Assembly: GCF_004005865.1 (NCBI RefSeq)
Contig: NZ_SACN01000001.1
Span: 2,666,001-2,730,000 of the forward strand
Reading direction: 5' to 3'
DNA length: 64,000 nt
Source: Sphingomonas crocodyli
GTDB lineage: Bacteria > Pseudomonadota > Alphaproteobacteria > Sphingomonadales > Sphingomonadaceae
The translations under genes were made by a program, and so were the position numbers. The number at the start of each line of letters is the position of its first letter. Positions within the stretch are counted from its first letter, which is position 1. Under the pieces are notes generated by a model. It was not told the origin of the DNA and did not search any database. It saw only the letters and a program-made list of their open reading frames with translations. Positions 58,904-64,000 of this stretch are shown here, piece by piece.

Positions 58904-58934
58904 TCTTCCTCCCGCAAAAGTGGAGGAGGATGAT

Positions 58935-59672
58935 ATGGAACCGCTGATGATCGCCACGCCCGATGGCGACTGCCGCGCATGGCTGTTCACGCCGTCGTCT
59001 GGCGATGGCCCGTTGCCCGGTGCGATCTTCTACATGGACGGGGTCGGCATCCGCCCGAATATGTTCGCGATGGCGCAGCGGCTCGCCGATGCCGGCTATG
59101 CGGTGCTGCTGCCCGATCTCTATTTCCGCGCTGGCGACTATGGGCCGTTCGATCCGAAGGTGCTGCTGGCGAGCGATGAGGCGCGCAAGCCGATGATGGC
59201 GCTGCTGGGCACCACCAGCAATGTGAAGGCGGCTGCGGATACCGAATATTTCCTCAAGACGCTCGATGCGCGGCCTGAGGTGAAGGCGGGGCCGATCGGG
59301 ACGACCGGCTATTGCATGGGCGGCGCGATCTCGCTGACCGTCGCGGGCACCTGGCCCGATCGGATCGGCGCGGCGGCGAGCTTCCACGGCGGGGGTCTCG
59401 CGACCGATGCCGAAACCAGCCCGCATCGTTTCGCGATCAAGGCCAAGGGACGACTCTATATCGGCGAGGCCGACAACGACCCCTATTATCCGCCGGAGAT
59501 GGGCGAACGGCTCGGCAAGGCGCTCGACGAAGCCGGGGTCGATTACACGCGCAAGCTGTACGAAGGCTCGCTCCACGGATGGACCCAGGCCGATTTCCCG
59601 ATCTACGATCCGCCCGCCGCCGAACGCCATTGGGACGCCTTGCTCGGCCTGTTCGCAGCGACGATCCGATAG
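58935..59672 (+). CDS. Dienelactone hydrolase family protein
   Basis: A 245-residue alpha/beta hydrolase of the DLH type. The nucleophile elbow is TGYCMGGAISL (Cys about 119, as in dienelactone hydrolase where Cys replaces Ser), the acid lies in YIGEADNDPYYPP, and the His in YEGSLHGWTQADFP. GGAGGAGG lies six bases before ATG 58935. It may hydrolyse lactones or esters; it stands just upstream of a quinohaemoprotein dehydrogenase, so the two might act in one oxidative pathway. Confidence 0.92.
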   Translation: MEPLMIATPDGDCRAWLFTPSSGDGPLPGAIFYMDGVGIRPNMFAMAQRLADAGYAVLLPDLYFRAGDYGPFDPKVLLASDEARKPMMALLGTTSNVKAAADTEYFLKTLDARPEVKAGPIGTTGYCMGGAISLTVAGTWPDRIGAAASFHGGGLATDAETSPHRFAIKAKGRLYIGEADNDPYYPPEMGERLGKALDEAGVDYTRKLYEGSLHGWTQADFPIYDPPAAERHWDALLGLFAATIR

Positions 59673-59747
59673 ATGGCGTGATCCGATCCGGCTGTCCGGA
59701 ATCGACCAAGCGGCCGCATTGACAGCCCCACCCCACCCTCGCATCCC

Positions 59748-59779
59748 CGCCTGACGGCCCGTCGAGAGGCCATCAGGCG
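59748..59779 (+). promoter_or_regulatory. Leader hairpin before the quinohaemoprotein gene
   Basis: CGCCTGACGGCC and GGCCATCAGGCG form a 12-base stem with one mismatch and an eight-base loop, ending directly before GGAGAGAG, the ribosome site of the next gene. A TTGACA lies upstream (59719-59724). It could be a terminator remnant for the hydrolase gene or a leader element. Confidence 0.5.
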
Positions 59780-59790
59780 AGGAGAGAGCG

Positions 59791-61899
59791 GTGAAAATCA
59801 TGGTTCGACTGGCGGCGTCGGCCGCGCTGGTGCTGCCCGCAGCGGCGGCGCTGAACGCAGCGGCCTCATCCTATTCGGTCGAGCAGGCGACGGCGGGCAA
59901 GACGCTCTACGCCGCGCAATGCGCCGCCTGCCACGCCCCCGGCGGCGCGGGGCCGCGCCTGTCGGGATCGGCCTTCATCAACAACTGGTCGGGCAAGAGC
60001 GCGGCCGATCTCTTTTCCAAGATCGGCGATACGATGCCGACCACCAATCCGCACTCGCTGTCGGATGAACAGGTCGCCTCGCTCGTCGCCTATATCTACC
60101 AGCAGAACGGCGTTGCCCCCGGCGCGCCGCTGCCGCTGGGCGCGAAGAAGATCGGCGACGCCACCGTCCCGCTGATGGCCGAGGGCCGCAATGCCGAGGC
60201 ACTGGCCGCCATCGCCCCTTCCCCGCCTTCGCTGGTGCGCACCGGCCCGCTGCCCGCGATCCTCGCAAAGCTCAGCCCCGTCACCGATGCCACCCTGCGC
60301 AATCCCCCGCCCGCCGACTGGCTGATCTGGCGTCGCACCTATGACAGCCACGGCTTCAGCCCGCTGGCGAAGATCAACAAGGCGAACGTGAAGTCGCTGC
60401 GCATGGCGTGGAGTTGGCAGCTCGCCCCTGGCCCGATGGAGGCGACCCCGATCGTCCATGACGGGGTGCTGTTCATCGAAAGCGGCCCCGGCACCGTCCA
60501 GGCGTTCGACGGCGCGACCGGCGAATTGCTGTGGGCCTACAAACGCGAAGTCCCGCCCGAACTGCTCACCGCCTATCCGCTGGTCCGCGTGAAGCGCAGC
60601 ATGGCGATCTATGGCGAAACCCTACTCGTCCCGACGATCGAAAGCCACCTCGTCGCGCTCGATATCCGCACCGGCAAGGTCGTGTGGGACAAGCAGATCG
60701 CCGATTACAAGAAGACGTTCATGCTCACGTCGGGGCCGATCGTCGCGCGCGGCAAGATCTTCCAAGGCATTTCGGGCAGCTATGCGCGCCAGGCGGGCGG
60801 CGCGGGCATCGTCGCGCTCGACGCGAAGACCGGCGAGGAAATCTGGCGCTTCAACACCGTGGCGCGTGACGGCACGCCGGGTGGCGAGACGTGGAACGAC
60901 CTGCCGATCGAGCGGCGCAGCGGCGGTTCGGTGTGGGTGCCGGGCAGCTACGATCCCGACAACAACCTGCTCTATTTCGGCACCGGCCAGACCTATGACG
61001 TGAATCCCTTACGCGAAAAATCGACCAAGCCGGGCGTCACCAACGACGCGCTCTATACCGACACCACCCTCGCGATCGATCCGGATACCGGCAAGCTCGT
61101 CTGGCATTTCCAGCACCTGCCCAACGACCTGTGGGATCTCGACTGGTCGTTCGAGCGCACGGTGGCGACGATCGACGGCAAGCGCATGGTCGTGACCGCG
61201 GGCAAGCAGGCGATCTTCGAGGCGCTCGACGCGAAGACCGGCAAATACGGCTTCAACTATGATTTCGGGCTGCAAAACGTCATCACCGCGATCGATCCGG
61301 TAACGGGCGCCAAGACCATCAGCACGGATACGGTGCGCTGGGGCGAAAAGGCCGCGGTGAACAAGACCTGCCCGACCGAGTTCGGCGCGCGCAACTGGAT
61401 CGCCACATCCTATGACGCGGCCAGCCACCTGCTTTACGTGCCGCTCGATTCTTCGTGCACCGACGGCCTGCGCTCGCGCATGCCCGATCAGAACGACACG
61501 TCGGTCGGTAACGCGAATGCCGATGCACTCAAGCTCGGCTATATCGCCGCGTTGGACCTCAAGACCCGCAAGGTCGTGTGGACCGAACGCACGCCCGCCA
61601 CGCAAACCTCCGCGATGCTGGCGACCGGCGGTGGGCTGCTGTTCAACAGCAACCTCGATCGCTGGTTCAGGGCCAATGACGCGAAGACCGGCGCCGAATT
61701 GTGGAAGGTCCGCCTGTCCGACGTCGCGAATGCCTATCCGATCACCTACGAAGCGAACGGCCGCCAATATGTCGCGATCGCCACCGGCAGCAGCGGCGTG
61801 GTGCTGACCAAATCCAAATCGACGATCGCCCCGCAATATCCGCTGCCGGGCACCGATGCGGCGACGCTCTGGGTGTTCGAGTTGCCGACCGACAAATGA
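59791..61899 (+). CDS. Quinohaemoprotein (PQQ) dehydrogenase with N-terminal cytochrome c domain
   Basis: Periplasmic PQQ-dependent dehydrogenase of about 702 residues. A signal peptide ends near residue 25. A class I cytochrome c domain (about 30-110) has CAACH (44-48) and a likely Met ligand in TMPTTNPHS. The eight-bladed PQQ propeller follows (about 150-700), with tryptophan-docking repeats such as KINKANVKSLRMAWSW and DAKTGEEIWRFN. The vicinal Cys-Cys pair of alcohol dehydrogenases is absent. The haem-first order resembles polyvinyl-alcohol dehydrogenase rather than ADH IIB/IIG, where haem is C-terminal. GTG 59791 has GGAGAGAG upstream; ATG 59800 is an alternative. Confidence 0.9.
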   Translation: MKIMVRLAASAALVLPAAAALNAAASSYSVEQATAGKTLYAAQCAACHAPGGAGPRLSGSAFINNWSGKSAADLFSKIGDTMPTTNPHSLSDEQVASLVAYIYQQNGVAPGAPLPLGAKKIGDATVPLMAEGRNAEALAAIAPSPPSLVRTGPLPAILAKLSPVTDATLRNPPPADWLIWRRTYDSHGFSPLAKINKANVKSLRMAWSWQLAPGPMEATPIVHDGVLFIESGPGTVQAFDGATGELLWAYKREVPPELLTAYPLVRVKRSMAIYGETLLVPTIESHLVALDIRTGKVVWDKQIADYKKTFMLTSGPIVARGKIFQGISGSYARQAGGAGIVALDAKTGEEIWRFNTVARDGTPGGETWNDLPIERRSGGSVWVPGSYDPDNNLLYFGTGQTYDVNPLREKSTKPGVTNDALYTDTTLAIDPDTGKLVWHFQHLPNDLWDLDWSFERTVATIDGKRMVVTAGKQAIFEALDAKTGKYGFNYDFGLQNVITAIDPVTGAKTISTDTVRWGEKAAVNKTCPTEFGARNWIATSYDAASHLLYVPLDSSCTDGLRSRMPDQNDTSVGNANADALKLGYIAALDLKTRKVVWTERTPATQTSAMLATGGGLLFNSNLDRWFRANDAKTGAELWKVRLSDVANAYPITYEANGRQYVAIATGSSGVVLTKSKSTIAPQYPLPGTDAATLWVFELPTDK

Positions 61900-61900
61900 A

Positions 61901-61984
61901 CGTCACCCCCGCGCAGGCGGGGGCCTATCCACTGTTTTCTCGTGGGAAGAGACCGGATGGGTCCCCGCCTGCGCGGGGATGACG
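61901..61984. repeat. Palindromic intergenic repeat, family C copy 2
   Basis: CGTCACCCCCGCGCAGGCGG plus GGCCTATCCACT, mirrored by GGATGGGTCCCC and CGCCTGCGCGGGGATGACG. It starts one base after the dehydrogenase stop, so it may serve as its terminator. Confidence 0.88.
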
Positions 61985-62052
61985 ATGGTTAAGGCGATGG
62001 CGCATTCTACCTTCGCCGAAGCGCCCCCTCGCAATCCACACCAAAACGCACT

Positions 62053-63420
62053 ATGTGCGCCGCGCTCATGGCAATTGAACTCCCCCTCCCGCCCAAGGTC
62101 GGCATGGTTTCGCTCGGCTGTCCGAAGAACCTCGTCGACAGCGAACGCATCCTCACCAAGCTCCGCTCGGACGGCTATGGCCTGTCGCCCGATTATGCGG
62201 GCGCGGACGTCGTACTGGTCAACACCTGCGGCTTCCTCGACAGCGCGAAGGAGGAAAGCCTCGAGGCGATCGGGGAGGCGATTGCGGAAAATGGCCGCGT
62301 CATCGTCACCGGCTGCATGGGCGATGAGGCGGAGCGGATTCGCGAACGCTTCCCCAACGTCCTCGCCGTCACCGGCGCGCATGCTTACGAACAGGTCGTC
62401 GGCGCGGTCCACGATGCGGCGCCGATGCCGCCATCGCCCTTCGTCGATCTGGTGCCGCAGCGCGTGGACGAAGCGGGGCTGAAGCTCACCCCGCGCCACT
62501 ACAGCTATCTGAAGATTTCGGAGGGCTGCAACCACCGCTGCAGCTTCTGCATCATCCCGTCGATCCGAGGCGACCTCGTGTCGCGCCGCCCCGACGCGAT
62601 CCTGCGCGAAGTCGAAAAGCTGGTCGCGGCGGGCACGAAGGAATTGCTGGTTATCAGCCAGGATACCTCGGCCTACGGCATCGACATCCGCAAGGAACCG
62701 CGCGCCTGGAAGGGCCGCGAGGTCGTGCCGCACATGACCGATCTCGCCCGCGAACTCGGACAGATCGCCCCGTGGGTGCGCCTCCACTATGTCTATCCCT
62801 ACCCCCACGTCGATCAGGTCATCCCCCTGATGGCCGAGGGGCTAGTACTCCCCTATCTCGACATCCCGTTCCAGCATGCCAGCCCGCCGGTGCTGCGCGC
62901 GATGAAGCGCCCCGCGAACGACGCCAAGGTGCTCGAACGGCTCGCGGCGTGGCGCGCGATCTGCCCCGACATCGCGATCCGTTCGTCCTTCGTCGTCGGC
63001 TTCCCCGGTGAGACCGAGGCCGATTTCCAATATCTCCTCGACTGGCTCGACGAAGCGCAGCTCGACCGCGTCGGCGCGTTCCGCTTCGAGCCTGTCGCCG
63101 GCGCCCCCGCCAACGATCTGCCGGGCGCGGTGCCCGACGAGGTCAAGGAGGAGCGGTACGCGCGGATCATGGAGAAGACCGCCGCCATCTCCGCCGCCAA
63201 GCTGCAGGCGAAGATCGGCCGCACCGTCGCCGCGATCATCGACGTGGTCGACGACGAGGGCGGCGCCACCGGCCGCACCCAGGCCGACGCCCCCGAGATC
63301 GACGGCGAAATCCACCTGCGCGACGCCGAAGGGCTGAAGCCGGGCGATATCGTTATGGTCGAGATCGAAGACGCCGACGAACACGACCTGTTCGGCGTGG
63401 CGAGGTCCACTCCCCTATAA
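62053..63420 (+). CDS. rimO: Ribosomal protein S12 methylthiotransferase
   Basis: Radical SAM enzyme that methylthiolates Asp88 of uS12. The 455 residues have the N-terminal UPF0004 domain with three Cys for the auxiliary cluster (SLGCPKN, VNTCGF, TGCMGD), the radical-[11 protein letters not shown] (Cys159, 163, 166), and a C-terminal TRAM domain. [12 protein letters not shown] distinguishes RimO from MiaB. ATG 62053 is used; ATG 62068 five codons later is equally plausible. No ribosome site is obvious. Confidence 0.96.
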   Translation: MCAALMAIELPLPPKVGMVSLGCPKNLVDSERILTKLRSDGYGLSPDYAGADVVLVNTCGFLDSAKEESLEAIGEAIAENGRVIVTGCMGDEAERIRERFPNVLAVTGAHAYEQVVGAVHDAAPMPPSPFVDLVPQRVDEAGLKLTPRHYSYLKISEGCNHRCSFCIIPSIRGDLVSRRPDAILREVEKLVAAGTKELLVISQDTSAYGIDIRKEPRAWKGREVVPHMTDLARELGQIAPWVRLHYVYPYPHVDQVIPLMAEGLVLPYLDIPFQHASPPVLRAMKRPANDAKVLERLAAWRAICPDIAIRSSFVVGFPGETEADFQYLLDWLDEAQLDRVGAFRFEPVAGAPANDLPGAVPDEVKEERYARIMEKTAAISAAKLQAKIGRTVAAIIDVVDDEGGATGRTQADAPEIDGEIHLRDAEGLKPGDIVMVEIEDADEHDLFGVARSTPL

Positions 63421-63421
63421 C

Positions 63422-63514
63422 CGTCGCCCCAGCGAAGGCTGGGGCCTATGTCTCTCATCTCCGCGATGCCGTTTGCCACCGCAGAGATAGGCCCCAGCCT
63501 TCGCTGGGGCGACG
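63422..63514. repeat. Palindromic intergenic repeat, family C variant (copy 3)
   Basis: CGTCGCCCCAGCGAAGGCTG plus GGGCCTATGTCTCT, mirrored by AGAGATAGGCCCCAG and CCTTCGCTGGGGCGACG. It differs from copies 1 and 2 by compensating changes in both arms, which shows that the paired structure is conserved. It begins one base after rimO. Confidence 0.88.
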
Positions 63515-63554
63515 GGCTATTGTACGAGCCCTACTCAAAGGATAACCTCCCCTC

Positions 63555-63624
63555 GTCCGCGTGACTGGCGAGAAAGGTGGGGCACCACCGGGGAGCGCGG
63601 GCGTCAGACGCCGCTCGCCTGGGC
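63555..63624 (+). promoter_or_regulatory. ZTP (pfl) riboswitch aptamer
   Basis: All core elements of the ZTP/ZMP aptamer are readable. P1 is GTCCGCG (63555-63561) with CGCGGGC (63596-63602), seven pairs including one G-U. Inside it are TGA-CTGGCG (63562-63570), P2 GGTGG-GGCA-CCACC (63576-63589) and the junction GGGGAG (63590-63595). P3 follows (hairpin around GTC-A-GAC), then the 3' subdomain CGCCTGGGC (63616-63624), whose CGCC pairs with GGCG of the first subdomain. The ribosome site AGAAGG follows 12 bases later, and GCGTC (63601-63605) can also pair with GACGC (63628-63632), so translational or short-range control is likely. Binding ZMP/ZTP normally turns expression on. Confidence 0.9.
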
Positions 63625-63651
63625 ATCCGACGCAAGAGAAGGATGCCGCTC

Positions 63652-64000
63652 ATGTCCGATCCGACCGATATCGCCGTCTGGCGCCGCCTCGACGATCGCA
63701 TCACCACGTCCGGCCAGCCGACCGAGGCGCAGATCGCCGAACTCGCCGCGATTGGCGTAGCCCACGTCATCAACATCGCGCTCCACACGCACGAACAGGC
63801 GCTGCCCGATGAGACCGCAACTGTCACCGCGGCGGGGATGCGTTACACCCACATCCCCGTCCCCTTCGATGCGCCGACCGACGATCATTTCGCCGCCTTC
63901 TGCGCCGCAATGGACGAAACGCCCGACGCAAAGGTCCACGTCCACTGCATCGTCAACGCCCGCGTCTCCGCCTTCCTCTACCGCTGGCGCCGCGACGTGA
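63652..64000 (+). CDS. Cysteine-phosphatase family protein (partial, riboswitch-controlled)
   Basis: The frame is open from ATG 63652 to the window edge (116 residues, no stop), so the gene is cut. It matches small protein-tyrosine-phosphatase-like (DUF442-related) proteins: an N-terminal WRRLDDRITTSGQPTEAQI, a beta-strand GVAHVINIAL, AGMRYTHIPVPFDAP, and the P-loop VHCIVNARVSAF (His98, Cys99, Arg104). The P-loop is Cx4R, one residue shorter than the usual Cx5R. AGAAGG lies nine bases before the ATG; an in-frame ATG at 63643 is too close to it. Its mRNA leader carries a ZTP riboswitch. Substrate unknown; a ZTP- or ZMP-linked nucleotide is a reasonable guess. Confidence 0.8.
   Translation, partial: MSDPTDIAVWRRLDDRITTSGQPTEAQIAELAAIGVAHVINIALHTHEQALPDETATVTAAGMRYTHIPVPFDAPTDDHFAAFCAAMDETPDAKVHVHCIVNARVSAFLYRWRRDV

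Noticed and set aside
61901..63514. Flanking family C repeats as a mobile unit carrying rimO
   Set aside because: The two copies differ in sequence, rimO is a core gene, and no mobility gene is present; chance placement of common repeats is simpler.

Overview
This window is an ordinary-looking stretch of core chromosome from a high-GC alphaproteobacterium, most likely a sphingomonad (Sphingomonadaceae). The protein set (DUF1192, DUF1013/TrcR, alphaproteobacterial Hda, a 5'-extended rpsI, TonB receptors, PQQ dehydrogenase), one perfect EcfG-type stress promoter, and intergenic palindromes of the 'TCATTGCGAG' kind support this. The exact species cannot be read from the sequence. I see no rRNA, tRNA, transposase, phage gene or CRISPR array.

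Layout. 0.1-4.8 kb: dxs, then divergent moeB - DsrE-like - GMC oxidoreductase, translationally coupled. 4.9-14.1 kb, mostly minus strand: tgt, a GNAT acetyltransferase, queA, an exported cyclophilin, coaD, ispA, xseB, trcR, a glycosyltransferase and an LpxH-like phosphoesterase. A plus-strand TauE transporter plus an unknown gene sits between tgt and queA. 14.3-18.7 kb: GST, quinone reductase, DUF1192, clpA. 18.8-24.4 kb: VOC protein, an iron-uptake operon (TonB siderophore receptor, small membrane protein, PepSY reductase-like protein) under a Fur-like palindrome, an unknown exported protein and an exported RidA. 24.6-33.3 kb: ppx, ppk1, hda and a DUF2066-like gene on the minus strand, facing purM-purN and two small genes. 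33.2-41.8 kb: PAS-GGDEF cyclase, SH3 protein, GNAT, hemerythrin-like protein, PLP enzyme, 2OG oxygenase, rplM-rpsI, ctaA, ndk, a 2-hydroxyacid dehydrogenase. 41.9-49.7 kb: a glycine-zipper stress protein, glutamine amidotransferase, nitronate monooxygenase-like protein, glycosyltransferase-hydrolase pair, selO, SDR, prmA. 49.9-55.5 kb: orphan hybrid histidine kinase, ligA, purB. 55.6-64 kb: an unlisted 28-residue membrane peptide, GT2, a degenerate LytM lipoprotein, a Tat-exported HExxH metalloprotein, dienelactone hydrolase, quinohaemoprotein dehydrogenase, rimO, and a phosphatase gene that runs off the end.

The most interesting item is at the right edge. Between rimO and the truncated phosphatase gene lies a clear ZTP (pfl-type) riboswitch, with P1, P2, the GGGGAG junction and the CGCCTGGGC pseudoknot strand all readable. 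It should make expression of an uncharacterised cysteine phosphatase respond to the purine/folate alarmone ZMP/ZTP, which suggests a role in ZTP/ZMP metabolism. Other non-coding signals are several genes with sigma70-like promoters placed so close to the ATG that the mRNAs may be leaderless, an EcfG promoter, a hairpin that would cover the ribosome binding site of the VOC gene, and a terminator-like hairpin directly in front of trcR.

At least five families of palindromic intergenic repeats are scattered through the window. One copy supplies the last codons of tgt and another appears to carry the -35 box of purB.
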